Below are positions 1-7,522 of a stretch of 64,000 bases of DNA, in pieces. The stretch is from the NCBI GenBank assembly GCA_943787295.1, contig CALSLW010000001.1:639501-703500 (forward strand). Direction: 5' to 3'. The DNA is from an uncultured Flavobacteriaceae bacterium (GTDB lineage Bacteria; Bacteroidota; Bacteroidia; Flavobacteriales; Flavobacteriaceae). A program made the translations under genes and the position numbers. The notes beneath the pieces were generated by a model, which saw only the letters and a list, made by a program, of their open reading frames with translations, ran no database searches and was not told where the DNA came from. How positions within the stretch are numbered: the first letter of the stretch is position 1; every line of letters starts with the position of its first letter.

Positions 1-469
1 CAAGATCTCCCACATCTGCAGTTTCACCTCCTGTACTTTTAATAGAAACGCCGTGTTTGGCAAGATCTTCGATTAATTCTTCGGTACCATTGATAATGGC
101 AGCTAAAACCTCACCGGGAATACGCTGCTTGTTTCGCCCAATAGTAGAAGATAATAGAATGTTTTCTGTCGCCCCCACACAAAGAAGGTCGTCGATATTC
201 ATAATCAATGCATCTTGAGCGATCCCTTTCCACACAGATAAATCTCCCGTTTCTTTCCAGTAGGCATACGCCAAAGAAGATTTTGTTCCAGCGCCATCGG
301 CATGCATTACAATACAGTGCTCCTCACTGGCGGTCAAATAATCGGGTACAATTTTACAAAACGCCTTAGGAAACAAACCTTTATCAATGTTTTTGATGGC
401 GTTGTGCACATCTTCTTTTTGGGCAGAAACCCCACGCTGCTTATAGCGATCACTTGATGCTGTACTCAT
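1..469 (-). CDS. purM: PurM-like phosphoribosylformylglycinamidine cyclo-ligase (AIR synthase), N-terminal part
   Basis: The frame reads from an ATG at 469 leftwards and leaves the window at base 1, so about 156 N-terminal residues are visible. The sequence has the glycine-rich HADGAGTKSS segment near residue 65, then AQDALIMNIDDLLCVG and STGGETADVGDL, which are typical of the AIR synthase/PurM fold that binds ATP and FGAM. The family closes the imidazole ring in purine synthesis, converting FGAM to AIR in the cytoplasm. The Bacteroidota form begins much like this (DRYKQRGVSAQKEDVHNAIK). It is truncated only by the window. It is co-directional with the glutamine synthetase at 529-2718, which is glutamine-related metabolism, but the two are not clearly one operon. 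Confidence 0.85.
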   Translation of the reverse strand, partial: MSTASSDRYKQRGVSAQKEDVHNAIKNIDKGLFPKAFCKIVPDYLTASEEHCIVMHADGAGTKSSLAYAYWKETGDLSVWKGIAQDALIMNIDDLLCVGATENILLSSTIGRNKQRIPGEVLAAIINGTEELIEDLAKHGVSIKSTGGETADVGDL

Positions 470-528
470 GTAAAATTTTTTACAAAAGTAGGGGTTTTAT
501 TCCGCTTGCAAAATCGACTGATTAATTT

Positions 529-2718
529 CTAATGAGAAAAAAGCAATTCTCTATATTTTGCTAGTGGCCACAACGAATTATCTACTAACAATTCAAGCTT
601 ATCACAATGGTAACGAATGGTTTCGAAAAAGGGTTTTACCTTATTGCAATAGGCCAATGATTTTTCAAAATCATCTTCGATGACATTGGCTTTTTTGCGC
701 TCTTCAATCATGGTGTTTACCCCAGAATTAATTTCGGCGATATGCTTAGAAATTCTTTCAATCAAAAGCATTTGCTCTTTAGCGTGTTCTGTGTATTTAT
801 CGCCATAAATTTCTTTTAAGCCTTTGACATTTTCAATCAAAGTATTCAAATACTTAATGGCAGTAGGAATGATATGATTTCGGGATAAGTCCCCTAGGGT
901 ACGACCTTCTATTTGTAAGGCAAGAGTGTAATGTTCTAAATCGACATTGAGTCTTGCATTGAGTTCTCTTTCAGACAAAACACTTAATCCTTCAAAAAGT
1001 TGTACATTTTTCTTGGCTACATAAGCCTGCAAAGCTTCTGGAGTATTTTGTGCGTGATAAAGGCCGCGTTTATTGGCTTCTTTGACCCAAGCCTCGCTAT
1101 AACCATCTCCTTCAAATAGAACTGGGGAAACCTCTTTGATTAAATCCCTTAAAGCATTAAAGATGGCATCGTCTTTTTTCATTTTAGCATCTTTTGCTAA
1201 AAGCTTCTCTACACTTTCTTTAAAGGTGTTTAATTTCTCAGCAACAATGGTATTTAACACCGTCATGGGTTTAGCACAGTTCGCTTTTGAGCCTACCGCA
1301 CGGAATTCAAATTTATTTCCTGTAAAGGCAAAGGGCGAAGTCCTGTTGCGATCTGTATTATCTAATAGAATTTCAGGGATTTTCCCCACGACGTTTAGCT
1401 TGAGATCAGTCTTTTCTTCTGGAGATAATTTTCCTTTAGAAACATGTTCAAGATCGGTGAGCACTTTGGTCAACTGCTTCCCAATAAAGACAGAAATAAT
1501 GGTAGGCGGCGCTTCATTTGCACCTAATCGGTGATCGTTACTGGCGCTCATCATGGACGCGCACATCAAATCTTGATACTCTAAAACTGCCGCAATGGTA
1601 CTGACAAAAAAGGTCAAGAATTGCAGATTGCTCATCGGTGTTTTTCCTGGGCTCAAGAGGTTTACTCCTGTATTAGTGGCTAAAGACCAATTGTTGTGTT
1701 TCCCAGAACCGTTGATTCCAGCAAAAGGCTTTTCGTGAAAGAGCACTTCTAAGTTATGCTTTTCGGCAACTCTTTTCATCACATCGATCAGCAAGGCATT
1801 GTGGTCAACTGAAAGATTTGCTTCTTCAAAAATAGGAGCGAGCTCAAACTGTGATGGAGCTACCTCGTTATGACGAGTTTTTACTGGTATCCCTAAAAGC
1901 ATACACTCTTCTTCTAACTCGTTCATAAACGCGAGCATACGGGTTGGTATGGACCCAAAATAGTGGTCATCTAACTGTTGTCCTTTTGCAGAACCGTGTC
2001 CTAATAGTGTTCTTCCCGTTAAGACAATATCTGGTCGAGAAGCAACTAACATCCTATCTACCAAAAAGTATTCTTGTTCCCAGCCTAGGGTTGGGATTAC
2101 TTTTTGAACGTTTTTATCAAAGTATTTACAGACTTCTGTCGCAGCAGCATCTACTGCAGAAATAGATCGTAAAAGAGGGGTTTTATAATCTAGTGCTTCT
2201 CCGGTATAAGAAACAAAAATGGTTGGTATACAAAGGGTTTTTCCAAACAAGAAAGCAGGGGATGTAGGATCCCAAGCGGTATATCCTCTTGCTTCAAAGG
2301 TGTTTCTAATTCCTCCACTAGGAAAGCTGGAAGCATCTGGTTCTTGCTGTACAAGTTGAGAACCGTCTAAGGCAGAGATGGCTTTTCCATCTTTGGCGAA
2401 GTCTAAAAATGATTCGTGCTTTTCTGCTGTAGCACCTGTTAAAGGTTGAAACCAGTGGGTGTAATGTGTGGCGCCTTTTTCTAAGGCCCAAACTTTCATG
2501 GCTTGTGCAATTTGCTCTGCTAAAGAACGATTAATTTGTGTTCCTTTTAGACTCGCCTGAATCATCTCTTTAAAGGCGGATTTGCTGAGAAAGTTTTGCA
2601 ATTTGTTTTCATCTAAAACATTGGCTGCAAAATGATCAAATCGATTCTCTTTTGGCGCATAAGCAGATCGTTCTTGATGTGCTATTTTACGCAAGGCTTC
2701 AAAACGTAAGTTATTCAT
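529..2718 (-). CDS. glnN: Glutamine synthetase type III
   Basis: This cytoplasmic enzyme makes glutamine from glutamate, ammonia and ATP. The large size (729 aa from the start chosen) and motifs GWEQEYFL near 212 and GINGSGKHNNWS near 334 identify GSIII, the class common in Bacteroidota. The frame also has an ATG at 2739. I prefer 2718 (MNNLRFEALRK) because a TAnnTTTG promoter element at 2741-2748 would place the transcript start between the two ATGs, and because 729 residues fits the family. It is divergent from the GSII-type gene at 2923, and the two share a regulatory region with a repeated 16-bp motif. Identity is near certain; the start is an inference. Confidence 0.95.
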   Translation of the reverse strand: MNNLRFEALRKIAHQERSAYAPKENRFDHFAANVLDENKLQNFLSKSAFKEMIQASLKGTQINRSLAEQIAQAMKVWALEKGATHYTHWFQPLTGATAEKHESFLDFAKDGKAISALDGSQLVQQEPDASSFPSGGIRNTFEARGYTAWDPTSPAFLFGKTLCIPTIFVSYTGEALDYKTPLLRSISAVDAAATEVCKYFDKNVQKVIPTLGWEQEYFLVDRMLVASRPDIVLTGRTLLGHGSAKGQQLDDHYFGSIPTRMLAFMNELEEECMLLGIPVKTRHNEVAPSQFELAPIFEEANLSVDHNALLIDVMKRVAEKHNLEVLFHEKPFAGINGSGKHNNWSLATNTGVNLLSPGKTPMSNLQFLTFFVSTIAAVLEYQDLMCASMMSASNDHRLGANEAPPTIISVFIGKQLTKVLTDLEHVSKGKLSPEEKTDLKLNVVGKIPEILLDNTDRNRTSPFAFTGNKFEFRAVGSKANCAKPMTVLNTIVAEKLNTFKESVEKLLAKDAKMKKDDAIFNALRDLIKEVSPVLFEGDGYSEAWVKEANKRGLYHAQNTPEALQAYVAKKNVQLFEGLSVLSERELNARLNVDLEHYTLALQIEGRTLGDLSRNHIIPTAIKYLNTLIENVKGLKEIYGDKYTEHAKEQMLLIERISKHIAEINSGVNTMIEERKKANVIEDDFEKSLAYCNKVKPFFETIRYHCDKLELLVDNSLWPLAKYRELLFSH

Positions 2719-2740
2719 AAAATTGGGATTTAAATTCATG

Positions 2741-2748
2741 CAAATATA
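2741..2748 (-). promoter_or_regulatory. Bacteroidota -7 promoter element for glnN
   Basis: On the minus strand this reads TATATTTG, matching the TAnnTTTG consensus of the major Bacteroidota sigma factor. It lies about 23 bp upstream of the ATG at 2718 and only 2 bp upstream of the ATG at 2739, which argues for the inner start. No clear -33 TTG is visible. Confidence 0.55.
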
Positions 2749-2795
2749 AATTAATATTTATAAGAGATTCTCTTTATTTTTTCAATTTTTTGGAA

Positions 2796-2863
2796 TTTAA
2801 CCCCTTAAAAATTGATGTATTAACAAAAATAGTGTCATTGTTGATATTTTAACCCCTTAAAAA
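2796..2863. promoter_or_regulatory. Two identical 16-bp repeats between the divergent glutamine synthetase genes
   Basis: TTTAACCCCTTAAAAA occurs at 2796-2811 and again at 2848-2863. Each copy carries the near-palindrome TTAACCCCTTAA. The centre-to-centre distance is 52 bp, about five helical turns, so both copies face the same side of the DNA. The second copy ends about 23 bp before the -7 element of the GSII gene, where an activator or repressor would sit. I infer a nitrogen-responsive operator; the binding protein is unknown. Confidence 0.5.
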
Positions 2864-2886
2864 AGGATGGGTTATTCTCTATATTT

Positions 2887-2894
2887 TAAATTTG
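2887..2894 (+). promoter_or_regulatory. -7 promoter element for the GSII gene
   Basis: TAAATTTG matches TAnnTTTG. It sits 28 bp upstream of the ATG at 2923, leaving an A-rich leader of about 20 nt, the usual arrangement in Flavobacteriia. Confidence 0.6.
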
Positions 2895-2922
2895 CTCTGT
2901 TACAAGAAAAAAATATTTTATT

Positions 2923-3930
2923 ATGAGTAAATCTAAATTAGAGTATATTTGGTTAGATGGATATACCCCTACTGCGAACTTACGCAGTAAAACAAAAATC
3001 GTAGACAGTTTTAGTGGAAAATTAGAAGACTGCCCAATGTGGTCTTTTGACGGTTCTTCAACACAACAAGCAGAGGGTGGAGCTTCTGACTGTTTATTGA
3101 AACCAGTTGCTATTTATCCAGATCCAGAACGCAACAACGGTTACTTAGTGATGACTGAAGTTTTAAACGCAGATGGAACTGCACACGTATCTAATGGTCG
3201 TGCAACAATTGACGATGATGACAACGATTTCTGGTTTGGATTTGAACAAGAATACTTCCTTTGGGATCCAGAAACTAACTTACCCTTAGGTTTCCCACGT
3301 GATCAAACACCTCAAGGTCAATTCTACTGCTCTGCTGGAGCAAAGAATGCTTTTGGTCGTGAGATGGTTGAAGAGCATTTAGACATCTGTCTGGAAGCAG
3401 GAATTAATGTAGAAGGAATCAATGCAGAGGTTGCTGCAGGACAATGGGAATATCAGTGTTTTGCACAAGGAGCACGTCAAGCAGGAGATGAGATCTGGGT
3501 ATCTCGTTACTTACTTGAGCGTTTAGGTGAAAAGTATGGTTTAGCGATCAACTGGCACCCAAAACCACTAGGAGCAACAGACTGGAATGGATCTGGTATG
3601 CACGCTAACTTCTCTAACGAGACTTTACGTACTTGTGGTTCTAAAGAAACGTATGAGAAAATCTGTGAAGCGTTCCGTCCTGTAGTTAAAGAACATATCG
3701 ATGTTTATGGTGCAGATAACGATCAACGTTTAACAGGTGAACACGAAACGCAGTCAATCACTGAATTTAGCTATGGGGTATCTGACCGTGGAGCGTCTAT
3801 CCGTATTCCGATTATGACCGTTGAAAAAGGCTGGAAAGGTTGGTTAGAAGACCGTCGTCCATCTTCAAACGGAGATCCATACAAAATCGCTGCAAGAATC
3901 ATCAAGACAGTAAAATCTGCAAAGGTTTAA
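2923..3930 (+). CDS. Glutamine synthetase, type II (eukaryote-like) class
   Basis: A 335-aa cytoplasmic enzyme that ligates ammonia to glutamate with ATP. The beta-grasp N-terminal part (YIWLDGYTPTANLRSKTK) and the catalytic part with FGFEQEYFLWDP, INAEVAAGQWEYQ, NGSGMHANFS and GASIRIPIM are those of the short eukaryote-like GSII found in many Bacteroidota. It carries no adenylylation-type C-terminal region. It is transcribed divergently from glnN, so the cell has two unrelated glutamine synthetases under one shared upstream region. A strong terminator follows at 3954, so the gene is monocistronic. Confidence 0.95.
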   Translation: MSKSKLEYIWLDGYTPTANLRSKTKIVDSFSGKLEDCPMWSFDGSSTQQAEGGASDCLLKPVAIYPDPERNNGYLVMTEVLNADGTAHVSNGRATIDDDDNDFWFGFEQEYFLWDPETNLPLGFPRDQTPQGQFYCSAGAKNAFGREMVEEHLDICLEAGINVEGINAEVAAGQWEYQCFAQGARQAGDEIWVSRYLLERLGEKYGLAINWHPKPLGATDWNGSGMHANFSNETLRTCGSKETYEKICEAFRPVVKEHIDVYGADNDQRLTGEHETQSITEFSYGVSDRGASIRIPIMTVEKGWKGWLEDRRPSSNGDPYKIAARIIKTVKSAKV

Positions 3931-3953
3931 TTTACTTTTTGATCTTTATCACA

Positions 3954-3986
3954 AAAGCATCCGCCAAAACGGATGCTTTCTTTTTT
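3954..3986 (+). terminator. Intrinsic terminator of the GSII gene
   Basis: A perfect 10-bp stem (AAAGCATCCG / CGGATGCTTT) with a 6-nt loop is followed by CTTTTTT, 24 nt after the stop codon. Confidence 0.9.
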
Positions 3987-4124
3987 GGCCATTTTTTTTG
4001 AAGAACAACACACTAGTCATTTATAATGATTTGAGCAAAATACCGAAAAATATCGAAAGATAAAATAAAGTTTATTTCCCTAAAAAAGGAACAGAAAAAG
4101 TTAATTCTAGTTAAGAATTAATGC

Positions 4125-4132
4125 TATATTTG
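4125..4132 (+). promoter_or_regulatory. -7 element of the tRNA-Arg promoter
   Basis: TATATTTG fits TAnnTTTG and lies 12 bp before the first base of the tRNA at 4144. Confidence 0.6.
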
Positions 4133-4143
4133 CACCCACAAAA

Positions 4144-4217
4144 GGCCTCGTAGCATAACTGAATAGTGCACTTGATTACGGCTCAAGAGGTTGCAGGTTT
4201 GAATCCTGCCGAGGTCA
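4144..4217 (+). tRNA. tRNA-Arg (anticodon ACG)
   Basis: A full cloverleaf can be drawn: acceptor GGCCTCG/CGAGGTC with one G-T pair, D stem GCAT/GTGC, anticodon stem CTTGA/TCAAG with loop TTACGGC giving anticodon ACG, T stem GCAGG/CCTGC with loop TTTGAAT, and discriminator A. CCA is not encoded. The 3' 43 bases plus one more are duplicated at 31690-31733, showing that this gene is the insertion site of the element to its right. The gene stays intact because the element supplies the same 3' end. Confidence 0.95.
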
Positions 4218-4218
4218 C
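4175..4218 (+). repeat. Left attachment repeat (44 bp), shared with 31690-31733
   Basis: All 44 bases are identical to 31690-31733. The repeat runs from the anticodon loop to the 3' end of the tRNA. Identity stops on both sides (G versus A before it, T versus A after it), which defines the crossover segment of site-specific integration. Confidence 0.95.
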
Positions 4219-4226
4219 TTGAAAAC

Positions 4227-4260
4227 AAAGGGATTGCATCTATGTAGTCCCTTTTTCTTT
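4227..4260 (+). terminator. Terminator after tRNA-Arg, supplied by the element
   Basis: AAAGGGA (4227-4233) pairs with TCCCTTT (4248-4254), followed by a T-rich run. It differs from the terminator after the right repeat (31738-31769), as expected if integration replaced the tRNA's original downstream DNA. Confidence 0.7.
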
Positions 4261-4267
4261 TTTCCAC

Positions 4268-4286
4268 TTGCACACTATTTGCACAC
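4268..4286. repeat. Two TTGCACAC direct repeats inside the left attachment site
   Basis: TTGCACAC occurs at 4268-4275 and 4279-4286, an 11-bp period of about one helical turn. Short direct repeats 50-70 bp inside an attachment core are typical arm-type sites for tyrosine recombinases or excision factors. I see no gene in the rest of 4219-4523. Confidence 0.4.
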
Positions 4287-4523
4287 AAGTCCAATCATAG
4301 AAGAATAAAGATTACTAATCATTACTAAATTATTCTTTACTCAAAGTAAATGTAATAAAGTTTAGGCTAAATACACAGTATACTTCCAACACCTCTTACA
4401 AAGCACCTTGTTTATTCCATAACAACCACCTTCGGAATACAAGCTGAGGTAAGGGATATTATGGAGAATACGCTTGATGCCTTGGTGTAGGAAATCATGT
4501 TATATATAAAGAGTGAAAACAGA

Positions 4524-4733
4524 CTAATCTGCCATAGTTATAGTTCCGCCTTCTTCTTCTCTTATAACTCCATCAGCACATTTAGGACAACTCTTCTTTT
4601 GATAATCCCATTCAGTGTAATTGTTGATTCTGCAGGTTTTACACCCAAGTATAGGTTCATCTGTCCAAGCTTCAATAATTCTGTCATAAATGCTATTGCA
4701 GCTATTACAATTAAACGTTTTCCATCTTGCCAT
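4524..4733 (-). CDS. Small zinc-ribbon-like protein
   Basis: A 69-aa ORF with three CxxC pairs (C9/C12, C31/C34, C49/C52), the last within KSCPKCADG, and an acidic C-terminal tail. The spacing suggests one or two small zinc ribbons. No family is recognised. It sits alone in the decayed left end of the element. The regular cysteine pairs make a real gene likelier than chance. A role in DNA binding or protein contact would be a guess. Confidence 0.5.
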   Translation of the reverse strand: MARWKTFNCNSCNSIYDRIIEAWTDEPILGCKTCRINNYTEWDYQKKSCPKCADGVIREEEGGTITMAD

Positions 4734-4775
4734 TTTAATAAGTAAATGTTAGTTTGCTTAAAATAACCAATATAA

Positions 4776-4970
4776 ATGATAACTAGAGAACTAAAATCGT
4801 AAGTTGATAAAATCTGAGAAGCCTTCTAGACTGGAGGAATCTCAAACCCATTATCATTTATAGAGCAGTTTACATACTTGCTTTTTGTAAGAAGACTCGA
4901 TGAGCGTCAGCTTCTTGAAGAGAATAGGGTCGTATATGATGAAGAGATATTCAACAACAATATACCATAG
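4776..4970 (+). pseudogene. hsdM: Relic of a type I restriction DNA methylase (HsdM) N-terminus
   Basis: From the ATG at 4776 the frame reads [46 protein letters not shown] and on to VRRLDERQLLEENRV, ending at 4970. This matches the HsdM start ([25 protein letters not shown]...). The three stops fall where the family has Lys (TAA at 4800), Trp (TGA at 4815) and Trp (TAG at 4827), each one substitution from the expected codon. The methylase core is absent. It is a dead remnant of a restriction system once carried here. 4971-5116 shows no gene I can support. Confidence 0.7.
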
Positions 4971-5116
4971 ATCCTACACAGAGGTATGATCTAATGTCGG
5001 GAATCAAACCTTAAGTGTAGTAATTCGTTGAGACAGAATTTTATGTTTATTCCAAACGTTGATAAACTAAAAAGTCCTGAAGCTAAAAAGTACAGTTTTT
5101 TGCTTTAATTACTCCC

Positions 5117-6307
5117 CTAAAATTTGTAAAAAGATGAATTGGGATGAAAACTCAACCATGCGCGAATAAATTGCTTATAGTATTGAACACTAGTTAACTC
5201 CTCTCCTTTTAATGCACCATCAACACATTGCCCGAAGAGATTCCACGTTGATTTAGTCTTTGTGTCGGTTAAAATATCCCCACTAATTTCAAAATCTAAG
5301 ACCTCTCCTTTTAACGTTCTAAGATAAGTATAAGAAGAAGAGCCATCTTCTGAGCTAAGTACTAACAAAGCATTATCCCCTAATTGATCTTGTACCAATC
5401 GTTTCTTTTGAAGTTGGTTCCAATCATAAGCAATTTCCTGTCCCTCTAATTCAACCCCAATAATTAAGGGGGGTCTCTTTTGGAAATGCCATCCAGGAAG
5501 ACTTAACTCATACTTAAGTAAGCCAGATACAAAATCGTATTTCTTTTGATAAGAAGGATCATATTGCAAAATCGCCGAATCAGGATGCTTTTCTAACCAA
5601 TGTTTTAAACTCATTTGTTCCATAGGGATATCTTGTAAAACTTTCCCCGCTAGTTCTCCTTTTGCTGCTTCTCCCGTTTCTTGTCTCCACCATGTCTGGG
5701 TCTTGTAATCTCTAAATATGGCATTAAAAGTAACAGCTCCAACTAAGGCTTGTCCTCCCGTAACAAAATCCAACGCTTCTCCGTCAACAAGGATATCATA
5801 AACACGTCCACTGCGACATAAACCGCAATAGGTAATCCAAATGGGATGATTGGCAATGTGATCACTCACTTGGTGGTGATAGAATAACATACTTACTGGA
5901 TAAGCTTTTTGCTCACCATTCCAATTAACCCCCATAACTTGCTCCTCTAGGGCTACGGTATTTTGATCTGCTTTAGCAAAGTTAATTTGCTTTAAAGGAT
6001 CAAACTTATGCTTCCCAACCCAAAAAAGATTGAATAACCAGTAAACAAAACCCCATACTAATACTAGCGTAATACTGAAAGGAACAACAGAAGCTTGTTC
6101 TTGACCAGTCATAGAAAATAAACAATAGGCCATCAATACAATAAAAAGGAGTCGGAAATAGAGAATTTTACTCCACATAAAATAAGCTAGATCTAATTGC
6201 CAACTGTATTTTTGAAGTAAGGGTGGGGTTCCGTTTGCACTTAGTCCTTTGATTAATTCAGCTAATATCAATGCCGAAAATGAATAGTAAAAGAGTGTTG
6301 TAAACAT
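5117..6307 (-). CDS. DUF3179 membrane-anchored protein
   Basis: A 396-aa protein with about three hydrophobic segments in the first 100 residues (near 3-20, 45-67 and 75-97), then a large domain typical of DUF3179: VNWNGEQKAYPVSMLFYH, WITYCGLCRSGRVYD and VTFNAIFRDYKTQTWW. The CxxC-like pair in YCGLC is conserved in the family, whose function is unknown. It is the last gene of the eight-gene operon, 10 bp after the OsmC-like gene. The context suggests a membrane role in handling the imported aromatic compounds, but the sequence does not show what. Confidence 0.8.
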   Translation of the reverse strand: MFTTLFYYSFSALILAELIKGLSANGTPPLLQKYSWQLDLAYFMWSKILYFRLLFIVLMAYCLFSMTGQEQASVVPFSITLVLVWGFVYWLFNLFWVGKHKFDPLKQINFAKADQNTVALEEQVMGVNWNGEQKAYPVSMLFYHHQVSDHIANHPIWITYCGLCRSGRVYDILVDGEALDFVTGGQALVGAVTFNAIFRDYKTQTWWRQETGEAAKGELAGKVLQDIPMEQMSLKHWLEKHPDSAILQYDPSYQKKYDFVSGLLKYELSLPGWHFQKRPPLIIGVELEGQEIAYDWNQLQKKRLVQDQLGDNALLVLSSEDGSSSYTYLRTLKGEVLDFEISGDILTDTKTKSTWNLFGQCVDGALKGEELTSVQYYKQFIRAWLSFHPNSSFYKF

Positions 6308-6317
6308 GATTGTTTTT

Positions 6318-7517
6318 TTAATTATTATAGGTTGAAATACGTGTTTTGATATTGAGTTTTGCCTTGCATAAGGCGTGTAAAAAGCAAGTTTGTTCTGAAA
6401 TGTCTAAAATTTGTGTTGCGAATTCGTTCTCTTCCTCACTTTCTAAATAAACATGGGTTTCTAAGGCCTTAGCGCTACCCTTTTCACCTGTTCCTCCAGA
6501 GGCTCCACCTAGAGAGAAAAAGGAGTCTTGCAGAATTCTATATTCCAAAAGGTTTTTCTTTTTCATTTTAGCATATCGACCAAACTGTGTCATAAAGCAA
6601 AATCCAATTCCCGCAGAAATATACGTAGCTGCATCAGGTGCTCTTCCTTGTCCGCCATTTTCAGGACCTTCTTCAGATAATAAAGTAAAAACAGAACCAT
6701 GAGGGTTATAAAGATGCTGCGTTATCTCTTTTATCCCATCTGGACGAAGGGTGCAAATTCCTCTTAAATGAAGTAGGCGGTCTTGTTGATCTGTAAGCGA
6801 AGATCCAGCTCCACTAATCGAGTTTTTGTGCTTTGGGGTCATCCCCATCTTGATGCACATTTGATTCCAATCGCCTGTTGCAGGTTGAGCTTCATCAAAA
6901 ATCATTTTGGGATCTGTCATTAAATCTCCGTCAATCTCTAATGCTTTATCAGGAACAAGCTCTTGATTATTATGGCTTAATTTAAATAAACTCTCATGCG
7001 GGCGTTTCATCAAGTCATTTAATGGTGAAGCTGCCGTTGCATCGATAACAAGTTGTTGTAATGTCTCTTTACTTGCCTCTGCATCTATTTGCGCTTCTAA
7101 TTCAACATCATAAGCATGGGCAATCATATCTCCTTTCATCATACTGCCCTTCATACTGTAAAAATTATCTTGAATAAGACGAATATTCTTAATCGAAATA
7201 TTCCGGAGTTTAGCTAAAGCTGTAATCTCATTCATATATGAGGCAACCATTCCCACAGTGAGATGACATAAGGGTGCCGGTGCATAATCTGTTCCGTTGA
7301 GATACACACCTTCATCACTAGCTAAACGCCATGTAGTCCCTGTACGCGCCGAGGTAATGAGTGCCTCTTTTTGAAATACTGTTAGTGAACGAACAACGGT
7401 ACGCAGATCTTCACCTAAGACTACTTTAGGTGTTTTAACGCCAATATCTTTGGCATTCTTTACTTGAAAAAACAAAGGCTTTTTACTATTTAAAAGCTTG
7501 TTTTCTACTTCGATCAT
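6318..7517 (-). CDS. OsmC-like protein with two OsmC-type halves
   Basis: 399 aa with no signal peptide. The C-terminal third ends with the OsmC-type segment QTCFLHALCKAKLNIKT, with its cysteine near 377. The N-terminal half (about 50-170) also has an OsmC-like pattern: PAPLCHLTVGMVASYMNEI, then a beta-rich stretch. A tandem or duplicated OsmC fold is therefore likely. OsmC proteins are thiol-dependent peroxidases or related proteins acting on organic hydroperoxides. It lies 5 bp after the alkylsulfatase-like gene, in the same operon. Protection against oxidised phenolics is one possible role, but the function is unproven. Confidence 0.65.
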   Translation of the reverse strand: MIEVENKLLNSKKPLFFQVKNAKDIGVKTPKVVLGEDLRTVVRSLTVFQKEALITSARTGTTWRLASDEGVYLNGTDYAPAPLCHLTVGMVASYMNEITALAKLRNISIKNIRLIQDNFYSMKGSMMKGDMIAHAYDVELEAQIDAEASKETLQQLVIDATAASPLNDLMKRPHESLFKLSHNNQELVPDKALEIDGDLMTDPKMIFDEAQPATGDWNQMCIKMGMTPKHKNSISGAGSSLTDQQDRLLHLRGICTLRPDGIKEITQHLYNPHGSVFTLLSEEGPENGGQGRAPDAATYISAGIGFCFMTQFGRYAKMKKKNLLEYRILQDSFFSLGGASGGTGEKGSAKALETHVYLESEEENEFATQILDISEQTCFLHALCKAKLNIKTRISTYNN

Positions 7518-7522
7518 ACTGC

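Noticed and set aside
4776-4970. Possibility that the in-frame TGA and TAG codons are read as tryptophan (recoding)
   Set aside because: A TAA at a Lys position also interrupts the frame, the gene is cut after about 60 codons, and all other genes in the window end normally at such codons. Decay is the simpler reading.
5043-5108. 21-codon plus-strand frame (MFIPNVDKLKSPEAKK...)
   Set aside because: It reads like a protein fragment but is too short to assign to any family. It could be another relic beside hsdM.
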